DNA of 29,424 bases from a virus (IMGVR_UViG_3300050015_000182:1-29424); one strand, 5' to 3'. Positions 1-7,797 are shown, numbered from the stretch's first letter. Notes: generated by a model not told the origin, from the sequence alone. A program made the numbers and translations.

Positions 1-90
1 TACAGGGTGCCAACTTACAGGATGTCAACTTACAGGGTGCCAACTTACAGGATGTCAACTTACAGGGTGCCGACTTACAGGGTGCCGACT
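1..90 (+). repeat. 15/30-bp tandem repeat coding for pentapeptides
   Basis: Bases 1-60 are two exact copies of a 30-bp unit, and 61-90 are two exact copies of a 15-bp unit that differs from the first half of the 30-bp unit at one base (A to G, Asn to Asp). The period is a multiple of 15 and stays in frame. This identifies coding repeats rather than a CRISPR or iteron array, and suggests recent unequal exchange or slippage. Confidence 0.9.
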
Positions 91-428
91 TGAAAAAATT
101 AATTACTCAAACGACAATACTTCCAGAAGGCAAATTAATTGTATGGAAAAAACTGAAAGATAATTTACTTGCAAAACTTCTTATCCCTGTAAAAGCGAAA
201 CGAGTAAACGCTATTGGGTATAGAAAATGTCGGTTTGAGTTTGCTAAGGTAATTGCTATTTATGACGGTAAAAAGAAAGTTAAGGAAGGTATTTCAAAAA
301 CACCTTATGATCTAATTTATAAAGTTGGCGCAATAGTCACTCCTGATTCATTTGATCCTTCACCACTAATCGAATGTTCACATGGTATCAATGCCTTTAT
401 TACTAAACAGGAAGCAATTAATTATTAA
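1..428 (+). CDS. Pentapeptide-repeat protein with DUF5758-like C-terminal domain (5' end outside window)
   Basis: The reading frame is open from the first bases and the gene begins upstream. Bases 3-92 encode six pentapeptide repeats of the A(D/N)LQ(G/D) type, which fold as a right-handed quadrilateral beta-helix in known members. The TTG at 90 is a leucine codon inside the last repeat, not a start. The remaining ~110 residues match my memory of the DUF5758 domain found after pentapeptide repeats in phage and bacterial proteins: a conserved IPVKAKR segment, a YRKCRFEFAKV segment, and a terminal CSHGINAFITKQEA segment. Molecular function is not established for this architecture. Some pentapeptide-repeat proteins (Qnr, MfpA) mimic DNA and bind gyrase, but nothing here shows that activity. 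Confidence 0.85.
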   Translation, partial: QGANLQDVNLQGANLQDVNLQGADLQGADLKKLITQTTILPEGKLIVWKKLKDNLLAKLLIPVKAKRVNAIGYRKCRFEFAKVIAIYDGKKKVKEGISKTPYDLIYKVGAIVTPDSFDPSPLIECSHGINAFITKQEAINY

Positions 429-447
429 TATTTAAAACTCAAAAATC

Positions 448-699
448 ATGAATGGAAGAAAAAGAATTAAAGCATTACTGAAAAGTAAAAGACAAGAAAT
501 TATTATTCTGAAAAGAACAATAAAGTTAAATGCTGAGAATCACCGATTTACCCTAAATGAACAAAAGGGTATGTATGAAGGTATGCTTCAGGATTATAAT
601 GATGTTATGAATGATCTGAAAGTTAAATTGGGACAAACCCAGATAGCTTTAAAAGAAGCTAACAGAAAGAAGTGGTATCAATTCCGAAGGATTAATTAA
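448..699 (+). CDS. Small basic coiled-coil protein
   Basis: This 83-residue protein is rich in Lys, Glu, Leu and Ile. A predicted long helix with heptad-like spacing of hydrophobics runs from about residue 5 to 72, and the tail is basic and aromatic (KKWYQFRR). The same KKWxQFxx ending occurs in the 69-residue protein at 1848-2057, so the two are probably paralogs. No catalytic motif is visible and I do not recognise a function. An amphipathic aromatic/basic tail could contact membrane or nucleic acid, which is inference. The start follows an A-rich leader that resembles other leaders in the window. Confidence 0.6.
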   Translation: MNGRKRIKALLKSKRQEIIILKRTIKLNAENHRFTLNEQKGMYEGMLQDYNDVMNDLKVKLGQTQIALKEANRKKWYQFRRIN

Positions 700-712
700 A
701 TTGAAAACAATT

Positions 713-925
713 ATGGAACCAACTACAAAAGAACTACGAATTGCTTTTGAAGAGTTAAGAAGTAAGATGGGATTAAAAAATGAAGATGATACTCCTTTAA
801 TCTTTAACAAAGAATATTCCAGGGATGAGTTATTGGATCATTTACAAAAGGCTAAATCTTTAATCAATCCATTGGATAAATTTACGGTAAAAACAAGGAT
901 AATATTACTTCAATTTACTAAATAA
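713..925 (+). CDS. Hypothetical small charged protein
   Basis: I choose the ATG at 713 rather than the in-frame TTG at 701, because the sequence between them (TTGAAAACAATT) resembles the A-rich pre-start box seen before other genes here. The product is about 70 residues, mostly helical and charged, with no recognisable motif. It sits between a coiled-coil gene and the primase and is separated from each by only a few bases, so it is probably co-transcribed with them. Function unknown. Confidence 0.55.
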   Translation: MEPTTKELRIAFEELRSKMGLKNEDDTPLIFNKEYSRDELLDHLQKAKSLINPLDKFTVKTRIILLQFTK

Positions 926-927
926 GA

Positions 928-1851
928 ATGGATATCATTCAACTATATCAGGACTTTAGTGTTGACTACAAAACGGAAGGACATAAACATTGCCGACCAG
1001 GATGGGTCAACACTCCTTGTCCTTTCTGTGTGAGTACCGGAGGGCATGAAGGTTATCATTTAGGTTATGAGATAGAAACTAATCACTTCGTATGCTGGCG
1101 TTGTGGCTGGCATCCTGTTTCTCTAGCTATATCCTTACTCATAGGTATTCCAGAAAAGCAAGTATATGCTCTGGTCAAAAAATATGGAATCCTTGTACCT
1201 AGATTAATCAAGAATCCTGAAGTTAAAGCTATTAAAGTTGATTTCAAATTTCCTAGTGGTGTAATTACTTCTGGTTTACTTCCTCATCATGAAGAATATT
1301 TATGGAATAGAGGTTTTCTGGATACTGATACTTTGATAAAGACTTGGGACTTAATGAGTACTGGACCAGTGGCTAGATTAGGAAACTTAGATTACAAGCA
1401 CCGCATAATGATTCCTTTCATATGGAACTCTGTGTATGTATCCTTTGATAGTAGAGATGTAACTAATAAAGCTCTTAACAAGTATCAAGCCTGTCCTAAA
1501 GAAAGAGAATTAATCCCTCATAAAGAAATAATCTATTGCAAACAGGAAGCCTTACAAGACACTGCTATCTGTGTAGAAGGTCCAACCGATGTTTGGAGGT
1601 TTGGAGTGAATAGCTTTGCTACATCCGGTATCAAGTACACTCCTAAGCAAGTCCGGTTGATAGCTCGTATGTTTAAAAGAGTACCTGTATGCTTTGATGG
1701 TGGAGAGCCTCAAGCTATTGCTCAAGCTAACAAGCTTGTAGCTGACTTAAAATTCCGTGGAGTAGATTCCTTCAGAGTTGATATAGAAGGTGACCCAGGA
1801 AGTATGAAACAAGAAGATGCTGATTATTTAGTAAAACAACTTATAAAATGA
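928..1851 (+). CDS. DNA primase, CHC2-type zinc finger plus Toprim
   Basis: Primases lay RNA primers for DNA synthesis. Residues 31-34 (CPFC) and 56-59 (CWRC) form the zinc-binding pair typical of DnaG/T7 gp4 primases. The Toprim core follows, with EGPTD at 217-221 as the first acidic motif and FDGGE at 256-260 as the second; the second is a variant of the usual DxD form. At 307 residues it has no helicase domain, unlike T7 gp4, which fits the separate helicase gene at 5570. Its end overlaps the next start by ATGA. It lies away from the main replication block, among small accessory genes. Confidence 0.88.
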   Translation: MDIIQLYQDFSVDYKTEGHKHCRPGWVNTPCPFCVSTGGHEGYHLGYEIETNHFVCWRCGWHPVSLAISLLIGIPEKQVYALVKKYGILVPRLIKNPEVKAIKVDFKFPSGVITSGLLPHHEEYLWNRGFLDTDTLIKTWDLMSTGPVARLGNLDYKHRIMIPFIWNSVYVSFDSRDVTNKALNKYQACPKERELIPHKEIIYCKQEALQDTAICVEGPTDVWRFGVNSFATSGIKYTPKQVRLIARMFKRVPVCFDGGEPQAIAQANKLVADLKFRGVDSFRVDIEGDPGSMKQEDADYLVKQLIK

Positions 1852-2057
1852 AAAACAGAAAGAAAAGGCTAGCACTTGTAATTGAAAAAAGGAATGCTTT
1901 ATATCACAAGACGATCATTCATAATCTGGAGTTGGCAACTAAAAATACAACCTTAGCCAATGCCTGTGATGAACTCAGATATAAACTAAGAATGATTGAG
2001 AGAAAACATAATGAAAAAAAATGGTGGCAATTTTGGAAATGGTTTAAAACTACATAA
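1848..2057 (+). CDS. Small coiled-coil protein with tryptophan-rich tail
   Basis: This is a 69-residue basic protein coupled to the primase by an ATGA overlap. Residues ~5-52 are helical with leucine/isoleucine heptad character. The tail KKWWQFWKWFK carries four Trp in about nine residues and parallels the KKWYQFRR end of the protein at 448-699. Such a tail could anchor at a membrane interface, but this is inference. No known family recognised. Confidence 0.6.
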   Translation: MKNRKKRLALVIEKRNALYHKTIIHNLELATKNTTLANACDELRYKLRMIERKHNEKKWWQFWKWFKTT

Positions 2058-2059
2058 TT

Positions 2060-2341
2060 ATGAAAAAATTAATGATGATTTTAACCTTGGTTGTTATAAC
2101 AACCTTGTTTAGTGGGTGTGCTATAATGAGTAATTTGGCAGGAATTGAACCTCCCAATCCTACTTATGGTCACCCAGATGATGTAACTAATTACAGTTCT
2201 GGTGATTTTACTTCTATAACTTATATTTACTATTGCCATGATGGGGTGTATATAGCTGAAACTTGGAATCATTCCGGTGGAATAGGATTCTGGGAAAGAA
2301 GTCTTTATACTTCAGCAGGAATTTGTAATAAAACTAAATAA
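2060..2341 (+). CDS. Predicted phage-encoded lipoprotein
   Basis: The N-terminus has a classic type II signal: KK, a hydrophobic core from residue 5 to 16, then a lipobox LFSGC with the acylated Cys at position 20. The mature protein (~74 residues) is Pro/Tyr/Ser/Gly-rich, with aromatic clusters and three further cysteines. It would be exported and anchored in the membrane of the host. Phage and prophage lipoproteins often act in superinfection exclusion or surface change, but no specific homology supports that here. Its small membrane-protein neighbours and the exported SLT protein downstream point to an envelope-directed gene group. Confidence 0.75.
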   Translation: MKKLMMILTLVVITTLFSGCAIMSNLAGIEPPNPTYGHPDDVTNYSSGDFTSITYIYYCHDGVYIAETWNHSGGIGFWERSLYTSAGICNKTK

Positions 2342-2342
2342 A

Positions 2343-2534
2343 ATGAAACAACTATTCAAACACTCTTGGATTGAACAAGATGGTTTCAAAGTAGATCAAT
2401 GTGAACACTGTGGTCTTATCCGATACTGGGATAGTGAATTTAGAAGGCTTATGTACAAAACCAAATGGAAGATATTCTACTTTGGTATGCCCAAATGCCT
2501 CAGAACAATGCATTGTGATCTAATAACTAAATAA
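2343..2534 (+). CDS. Small zinc-ribbon-like protein
   Basis: This 63-residue protein has CEHCGLI followed ~30 residues later by a second Cys/His cluster (CLRTMHC), a plausible zinc site. The CxxCGLIxR core with an upstream histidine/aspartate stretch recurs in the products at 3630 and 18584, so a small domain family is present three times in this window. Function unknown; a nucleic acid or protein contact role is possible. Confidence 0.55.
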   Translation: MKQLFKHSWIEQDGFKVDQCEHCGLIRYWDSEFRRLMYKTKWKIFYFGMPKCLRTMHCDLITK

Positions 2535-2748
2535 ATAAAGCTATGAATAAATTAAAAGTAATTATCATTTTAATAATAATTGGGGGAATTCTTGGTTTTA
2601 TTAAAGGAGGGCTTTTCTCATTTTTTATGATAGCAGGAATTGAGTTTATGTTATTCACTGCAATTGTTATATTAGGAATTTTTGCACTTCTTGATTTTTT
2701 TAATAAAAAGAATAAGATAAAAATTTAATAACTAAATAAAGCTATGAA
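2521..2748 (+). repeat. Pair of direct repeats spanning two consecutive gene starts
   Basis: The stretch beginning TAATAACTAAATAAA and ending GCTATGAA occurs at 2521-2547 and again at 2726-2748. The first copy has an extra TAAA. Each copy covers the stop region of one gene and the initiation region of the next, so the pair looks like a duplicated translation-start cassette, with a 4-base slippage difference. Confidence 0.7.
2543..2728 (+). CDS. Small inner-membrane protein, two predicted TM segments
   Basis: Of 61 residues, nearly all from 4 to 50 are hydrophobic. They form two membrane spans (about 5-22 and 27-50) linked by a short glycine/lysine turn (FIKGG), and the protein ends in a basic tail (FNKKNKIKI). 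It could be a holin-like or membrane-modulating phage protein by size and topology, but no family is recognised. It starts after the duplicated AAATAAAGCTATG leader. Confidence 0.6.
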   Translation: MNKLKVIIILIIIGGILGFIKGGLFSFFMIAGIEFMLFTAIVILGIFALLDFFNKKNKIKI

Positions 2749-3411
<663 letters not shown>

Positions 3412-3419
3412 ATAAAACT

Positions 3420-3626
3420 ATGAAATGGATTATGTTACTTTTATTTACTCTTGTAGTTGGTATTATTTATCTGATAATCAAAGGTATGTTAGATGCTATT
3501 GATCCTGATGAATCTGAATTAGGTATAGATGAACATTCTCCAGAGAATCTGGATGATATTGATAAGACTATCCGATTGTTACAATTGAAAGAAAAACTAA
3601 ATAAAATTGAAGAAGAAAGGAATTAA
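3420..3626 (+). CDS. Small single-pass membrane protein with acidic cytoplasmic tail
   Basis: I choose the ATG at 3420, after an AATAAAACT leader like those of neighbouring genes, over the upstream in-frame ATG at 3357, which would overlap the preceding gene by 55 bases. The product is 68 residues: one hydrophobic span (about 3-21), then an Asp/Glu-rich linker (DPDESELGIDEH) and an amphipathic Leu/Lys helix. Function unknown. Confidence 0.6.
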   Translation: MKWIMLLLFTLVVGIIYLIIKGMLDAIDPDESELGIDEHSPENLDDIDKTIRLLQLKEKLNKIEEERN

Positions 3627-3629
3627 ATT

Positions 3630-4130
3630 ATGATTAAAGTACCTATTGACGGAACTCATGACTTTAAAAAGACTCATGACTTCACTCAAAATGATCGTGG
3701 AGAATCTTTTGATCGTATGAAATGCTCTCACTGTGGATTGATAGGCAGAAGACATTTTAGAAAAGATTTATTTGTAATGGTTTCTGATACATATTCTTCT
3801 CAAAGGATTCAGGACTGTGAACGGGATAACTTTATTGATATATACCGTGGAAAACAAATACAAACTATTTGTAATATTCATGGAGGTAAGGATTATAATA
3901 ATATTCCCATCTATTCCATACATAACATAATTACTCCTCCCATAGGCATTATCAATGGAGAGAATGGTGTATGGGTTCAGGGTGTAACTAAGCCTGTTCA
4001 AATACTTCCTGATGAATTTATATTCTATCCTTTAAAATCTAGGTTCAAACCACGTCAAAGAACTATTCCTGTTAAAGTAATCCGAACACGCACTCTTCCT
4101 CCGGTAATACAGAGAAAGAGAACTAAATAA
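3630..4130 (+). CDS. Zinc-ribbon-like protein
   Basis: The 166-residue product has an N-terminal zinc-like module: HDFKKTHDF, then KCSHCGLIGRRHF, then a Cys about 30 residues on (IQDCERD). The module resembles those at 2343 and 18584. The remainder is beta-rich and ends in a strongly basic Arg/Lys/Pro tail (about 140-166) that could bind nucleic acid. No known domain recognised in the second half. Confidence 0.6.
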   Translation: MIKVPIDGTHDFKKTHDFTQNDRGESFDRMKCSHCGLIGRRHFRKDLFVMVSDTYSSQRIQDCERDNFIDIYRGKQIQTICNIHGGKDYNNIPIYSIHNIITPPIGIINGENGVWVQGVTKPVQILPDEFIFYPLKSRFKPRQRTIPVKVIRTRTLPPVIQRKRTK

Positions 4131-4157
4131 ATCAGTATTCACTAAAAATGAAATGTT

Positions 4158-4610
4158 ATGAAAAAGATGATCTTATTCCTAGTATTAATCCTGGCAACTT
4201 ATATCCCTTTGTTTGCCCCTGTTACTGGGATTTTAGACATTCCTATTTCTTCTCCTATACTTCGGACAGGAACTCCCCAGGAGTGGCTTAAAGCCATTGT
4301 TTGGGTGGAAACAAGAGATAAGGGTTCAAAGGTATGTAACCGACATGAACCTCAAGCTCAGGGAAAACTTCAGCAATGGCCTATCTTTGTAGATGATGTA
4401 AATCGAATACTAAAGCATAAAAAGTATTCCTACAAAGATCGGTTAAACGATAAAAAAGCTGAAGAAATGTTCTGGATTTACCAGAAATATTATAATCCAG
4501 AAATGTCTTTTGAAAAGATGTGCCGGATACAATGTGGTGGTCCATCTGGTTATTCCTGCGATTGTACTTTAAATTACTATACGTTGGTTAAGACTCATCT
4601 ATTTAGCTAA
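4158..4610 (+). CDS. Exported lysozyme-like (SLT-type transglycosylase-like) protein
   Basis: Residues 1-24 form a signal peptide or N-terminal anchor (KK then hydrophobic). The rest follows the SLT/lysozyme-like pattern seen in small Bacteroidota phage proteins: AIVWVETR with the candidate catalytic Glu at 51, then AQGKLQQWPIFVDDVNRIL, and a later IYQKYYNP and CGGPSG region corresponding to the usual N-G-G-P segment. Such enzymes cut peptidoglycan glycan strands during entry or lysis. The catalytic Glu is present, but the usual Asn-Gly before Gly-Pro is replaced by Cys-Gly. Five extra cysteines suggest disulfides in the periplasm. This is the last gene before the regulatory leader. Confidence 0.72.
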   Translation: MKKMILFLVLILATYIPLFAPVTGILDIPISSPILRTGTPQEWLKAIVWVETRDKGSKVCNRHEPQAQGKLQQWPIFVDDVNRILKHKKYSYKDRLNDKKAEEMFWIYQKYYNPEMSFEKMCRIQCGGPSGYSCDCTLNYYTLVKTHLFS

Positions 4611-4641
4611 GTATCAGTAATTTAAAACTTTATTTTAAAAT

Positions 4642-4651
4642 ATGTATAATA
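4642..4651 (+). promoter_or_regulatory. Candidate promoter box ATGTATAATA
   Basis: A TATAAT hexamer in the context (A/T)TGTATAATA is shared with three other intergenic sites in this window (6861, 20349, 28999). It lies 27 bases before a 24-codon leader ORF. A weaker Bacteroidota-style -7 match (TACCTTCG, 4669-4676) lies downstream. No clear -35 is visible. Confidence 0.45.
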
Positions 4652-4677
4652 TTATCGAAATATTTTAGTACCTTCGT

Positions 4678-4752
4678 ATGTCTAAAAATAGAGAATTATT
4701 CATGGTAGCGGACATGATCAAATATATAACCTTTTTGATTTCTAAGTTTTAG
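4678..4752 (+). CDS. Possible 24-codon leader peptide
   Basis: The ATG at 4678 opens 24 codons ending TAG at 4750-4752, with two further in-frame ATGs (4702, 4714). The product starts MSKNRELF and ends in a hydrophobic stretch (YITFLISKF). The stop lies 7 bases before the 5' arm of a strong terminator hairpin. A ribosome at the stop would cover that arm, an arrangement typical of attenuators. No regulatory codon run is visible. The size is at the limit of what can be trusted as coding. Confidence 0.4.
   Translation: MSKNRELFMVADMIKYITFLISKF
4700..4717 (+). other. Small hairpin whose loop complements the terminator loop
   Basis: TCATG (4700-4704) pairs with CATGA (4713-4717) around an 8-base loop, GTAGCGGA. 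TAGCGG in this loop (4706-4711) is the exact complement of CCGCTA (4778-4783) in the loop of the downstream terminator hairpin, so a loop-loop contact is possible. A second short stem (ATCAAA/TTTGAT, 4717-4722 with 4734-4739) lies between them. Confidence 0.4.
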
Positions 4753-4758
4753 GTTTTT

Positions 4759-4806
4759 AGTTTGAGGATAGTACCCACCGCTATGGGGAACTCCTCAAAC
4801 TTTTTT
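4759..4806 (+). terminator. Intrinsic terminator/attenuator before the replication initiator
   Basis: A ten-base-pair stem (4759-4768 with 4792-4801, core GTTTGAGGA/TCCTCAAAC) encloses a further GT-x-CCC/GGG-x-AC helix. It is followed by six T residues. It stands only 13 bases before the ATG at 4820. It therefore either ends a short leader transcript or gates expression of the initiator and helicase. Confidence 0.8.
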
Positions 4807-4819
4807 AATCTCTACTATT

Positions 4820-5566
4820 ATGCAAAGAACAAAATTACCAAACCCTATTTCACAAAACAATATATCCTATCCTATTCAAGATGAACCTTTAGTATTTTCC
4901 AAGGCTGTATTTGATTTATTTTTAAAAGAAGGAAAATTTCCAAGCTTGATGGCTTTATATTCTTTTTATTATTATACTGCTAAATGGCAGAAAACTGATT
5001 ATCCTAAAGCTACTACTGAGTATGCTGCTGAAGCATTAGGATGGGGAAGAGGTAAATTAATAGCCACTAAAAGACATTTAAAAGAATTAGGTTTGATTGA
5101 AGATCAAATATATAAAGATGTAAATGGAAGAGTGATAGGTCATTATATAAAGATAAATTTTATATTCACCACCCTACGAGTTCAACCACGGGTGGTGAAA
5201 CTGGAGGGAAATGCTTTAAATCCTAATAGTATATATAATACGCCTACGAGCAACAATAAAAATAAAATACCTCCTTCCATTGAACAAGTAACTGCTTATT
5301 GTAAAGAAAGAAAGAATAAAGTGGATCCACAAAACTTTATAGATCATTATTCATCCAATGGATGGATGGTAGGTAAAACAAAGATGAAGGATTGGCAAGC
5401 TGCTGTTCGTACATGGGAAAAGAATTCATACACTACCCAAACTAAAGAAAAAGATGCTTCTTTGAAGTATAAACCTAAGTTCATTATTGATGATGGTATA
5501 AAGTATATTCTTAGTGAAGATGGTTATTATCGTCATTGTCGTACAGGACAAATTTATATAGAATAG
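4820..5566 (+). CDS. Replication initiator-like helix-turn-helix protein
   Basis: The 248-residue product has a winged-helix-type N-terminal region (about 25-110). EYAAEALGWGRGKLIATKRHLKELGLI there looks like a DNA-binding helix pair plus wing, as in phage replisome organisers. After a polar linker, a C-terminal module (about 150-197) reads PSIEQVTAYC..., then NFIDHYSSNGWMVGK, then DWQAAVRTWEKN. This module is recurrent in phage replication proteins that work with a helicase. It is immediately followed (3 bases) by the helicase gene. Expression is probably gated by the attenuator upstream. It begins MQRTK, one of five MxRT starts in the window. The identification rests on pattern memory, not on a search. 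Confidence 0.72.
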   Translation: MQRTKLPNPISQNNISYPIQDEPLVFSKAVFDLFLKEGKFPSLMALYSFYYYTAKWQKTDYPKATTEYAAEALGWGRGKLIATKRHLKELGLIEDQIYKDVNGRVIGHYIKINFIFTTLRVQPRVVKLEGNALNPNSIYNTPTSNNKNKIPPSIEQVTAYCKERKNKVDPQNFIDHYSSNGWMVGKTKMKDWQAAVRTWEKNSYTTQTKEKDASLKYKPKFIIDDGIKYILSEDGYYRHCRTGQIYIE

Positions 5567-5569
5567 GAT

Positions 5570-6823
5570 ATGATAGAAAGAAAAATAATCATAGGACTAA
5601 TCACTTCCACTGAATACTTGACAGAAATAAAAAGTATTTGGGATATATCTTTTATAGAATCGGTCATGGCTAAAAGAGTATCTGAATGGTGCTGGGAGTA
5701 TTATAATAAATATCAAAAAGCTCCTTCCAAAAATATTGAAGGAATTTACTTTCAAAAACTGAAAGAAGGAAAACTACCCAAAGACTTATTCTCTGAAATA
5801 GAAGAAGAGATATTGCCAGGCTTGAGTGCTGAATATGAGAATGAATCTTTTAATTTAGCATACTTGATAGAAGAAACAGAAAAGTATTTTATTGAAAGAC
5901 ATTTACTTTTACATTCGGAAAAAGTACAAGCATTAGCAGGAGCAGGGCAATTAGAGGAAGCAGAAACTTTAATGAAGGAATATTTACCTTTGGATAGGAC
6001 TTCTAAAACTTTTGATAATCATATTCTAACAACTTATGCTATTCGGGAAAAAGAAAAACCTAAAACCATCACATTACTTTCCCCATGGTTAAAAGAAGGG
6101 CAAACTACTATCATATATGCTAACTATGGTGTTGGTAAATCATTATTGACTATTTCTATTGCTTATATATTAGGTCTGAAAGATTATACTATTAAAGAAG
6201 CAGAAATTGGTAAGTGGCAGGTAAAGCATCCTACAGGTTGTTTATACATAGATGGGGAATTGGGAGAACAGGAGATGGAAGAAAGAGTAAGTCAATTTGA
6301 ATGGATAGGTAAACAACATGCTAAGCATAAAATGAAAATATTTTCTATACCGGAATATCAATTAGCCACTGAAGATTCTTTTTACCTTTCTGAAAGAAAA
6401 AATCAATTAAAAATAATTCAATGGTTAAAAATCAATTCTACTTATAAATTGGTAGTATTGGATAGTGCTAGTACTTTGTTTGGGTTAGTGGAAGAGAATG
6501 ATAATAGTGAGTGGAATAATAAGGTCAATCCATTCTTGAGGGATTTACGAGCATTAAATGTAGCTTGTATCTTATTACATCATGCTGGAAAGAATGCTAA
6601 GAAAGGATTGAGAGGTGCTAGTTCTATGGGTGCTATGGCTCATAATATTCTCCGGTTATCTAATCATCCTTCCAAGAATACAGAAGAAGGGGAAGCTTGG
6701 TTTGTTATAGGTAAAGATAAACAACGTGCTTCAGGGTTTAGTTTTAAAGATTTTGGTTTACATTTCACCCAGAATACAGATCAATCTGAAACTACATGGG
6801 AAGTAACCAATGCTTTTGATTAG
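5570..6823 (+). CDS. Replicative helicase / RecA-fold ATPase (RepA-AAA_25-like)
   Basis: This 417-residue protein has a helical N-terminal domain (about 1-140) like that of DnaB-type phage helicases and a RecA-type ATPase core. The P-loop YANYGVGKS ends near residue 191 and departs from GxxxxGKS at the first Gly. A YIDGE segment (226-230) supplies the likely catalytic Glu. Walker B is VVLDS (295-299), and LLHHAGK with GLRGASSM (about 335-353) supplies sensor and DNA-loop residues typical of RepA/RSF1010 and T7-like helicases. It would unwind DNA at the fork with the primase encoded at 928. The gene is the second of a two-gene unit and is followed by a 108-base promoter region. Confidence 0.82.
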   Translation: MIERKIIIGLITSTEYLTEIKSIWDISFIESVMAKRVSEWCWEYYNKYQKAPSKNIEGIYFQKLKEGKLPKDLFSEIEEEILPGLSAEYENESFNLAYLIEETEKYFIERHLLLHSEKVQALAGAGQLEEAETLMKEYLPLDRTSKTFDNHILTTYAIREKEKPKTITLLSPWLKEGQTTIIYANYGVGKSLLTISIAYILGLKDYTIKEAEIGKWQVKHPTGCLYIDGELGEQEMEERVSQFEWIGKQHAKHKMKIFSIPEYQLATEDSFYLSERKNQLKIIQWLKINSTYKLVVLDSASTLFGLVEENDNSEWNNKVNPFLRDLRALNVACILLHHAGKNAKKGLRGASSMGAMAHNILRLSNHPSKNTEEGEAWFVIGKDKQRASGFSFKDFGLHFTQNTDQSETTWEVTNAFD

Positions 6824-6860
6824 CCCTGCCTGTTGTAGTTTCCGCTATTTAAAAAATGAT

Positions 6861-6870
6861 TTGTATAATA
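6861..6870 (+). promoter_or_regulatory. Candidate promoter box TTGTATAATA
   Basis: An exact copy of the shared box lies in the 108-base gap before the acidic protein gene, 61 bases from its ATG. Together with the terminator at 7798-7837 it defines a single-gene transcription unit. The rest of the gap (6824-6931) shows only A/T-rich leader sequence. Confidence 0.5.
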
Positions 6871-6931
6871 TGTATGAAGAAAATATAAATGTTTTTAATT
6901 ATTTTATTGTTTAATTTAAAATTTGAAAATT

Positions 6932-7777
6932 ATGATTAGTGAAAAAGCACTGCGTACAGCCGCAAAAGAATTACAAGATGTAATGGGACTTGATCCTGCT
7001 ATTAACCTTAAAGCAAAAGTTGCCGACCTTCTGGCAGAAGTTACTAATGATGCTATTCCACAGATTCAGGAAGGTGATTCATTCTCTGAAGCAACTCAGG
7101 CAGTTATTGATGAGATTAAAGGTGGTGAACCGGAGGAAGAAGAAGCACCTGTTAAGAAAGTTGTTGCTAAGAAAAAACCTGCTCCTGTAGAAGAAGAAGT
7201 TGAAGAAGAACCAGAACCGGAAGAAGCAGTTGAAGAAGATGATGATTTAGCAACTCAAATTGCCGATGCTCAGAAAGTTTCTGACCTGGCTATTATCGTT
7301 AAAGCTAATAGTGAATTTAAATCATTAAAAGCCAAACTTGCTACTTTTACTAAAGCTTCAGTTCTCAAAGCTGCTATGCTTGAACTCCTTCCTGAACCGG
7401 AAGAAGAACCAGAACCTGAGCCTGTGAAGAAGATGGCTGGTAAGGTTGCAAATGCTGCAATCAAGAAACCTGCTGTTGAAGAGGAAGAGGAAGAAGAAAC
7501 GCCTACCAAGAAACCAGCTGGGAAAGGTAAAACGCCTTTTGTAAGTACCAAAGAAACTTTGGGGACAACCAGGGGTATTGAAGTATTCAAAGCTATGCAG
7601 TCAATCAAAGGTTCTCAGACTATTGATGCTATTGCTGCTATTGCCGATGCAAAATTTGTTAAAGCAGGAGGTGCTTCAAACCTTAAGCAGTCAAAGAATA
7701 TTGTTAAAGTCTTTACCCAGGCTGCTATTGAATGGGGGATTGTTGTTGATAAAGCTGATAAACTTTCCAATCCTTAA
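6932..7777 (+). CDS. Acidic, Pro/Lys-linker protein with two or three small helical domains; function unknown
   Basis: I take the ATG at 6932, because the TTG at 6923 falls inside a pre-start box (TTTGAAAATT) shared with other genes. The 281-residue product has an N-terminal helical module (about 1-65), a Glu/Pro/Lys-Lys-Pro linker (about 66-115), a short helical module (about 120-155), a second acidic/KKP linker, and a C-terminal module (about 205-281, TRGIEVFKAMQSIKG... to ...EWGIVVDK) with a winged-helix look. The linkers resemble those in the SSB tail at 22140. The gene has its own promoter-like box and terminator, and its codons are less AT-biased than its neighbours', which suggests strong expression. 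A DNA-binding or structural abundant protein is possible, but I do not recognise it. Confidence 0.75.
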   Translation: MISEKALRTAAKELQDVMGLDPAINLKAKVADLLAEVTNDAIPQIQEGDSFSEATQAVIDEIKGGEPEEEEAPVKKVVAKKKPAPVEEEVEEEPEPEEAVEEDDDLATQIADAQKVSDLAIIVKANSEFKSLKAKLATFTKASVLKAAMLELLPEPEEEPEPEPVKKMAGKVANAAIKKPAVEEEEEEETPTKKPAGKGKTPFVSTKETLGTTRGIEVFKAMQSIKGSQTIDAIAAIADAKFVKAGGASNLKQSKNIVKVFTQAAIEWGIVVDKADKLSNP

Positions 7778-7797
7778 AAAAATTATTCTAAGTTAAA

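Noticed and set aside
1-90. Tandem repeat considered as CRISPR or replication iterons
   Set aside because: Period is 15 or 30 bases in frame and encodes pentapeptide repeats; no spacers.
3768-4001. Antisense ORF opposite the zinc protein
   Set aside because: No antisense gene is supported anywhere else, and no leader or motif is visible.
4669-4676. TACCTTCG as a Bacteroidota -7 promoter element
   Set aside because: One mismatch to TAnnTTTG, no TTTG at a proper distance, and it would place the start inside the leader ORF.
6857-6889. Ten-codon ORF in the gap before the acidic gene
   Set aside because: Overlaps the promoter-like box, no supporting signal, length within chance.
7270-7608. Ser-rich antisense ORF
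   Set aside because: Complement of the acidic GAA/GAG linker codons of the gene at 6932; low complexity and no initiation signal.
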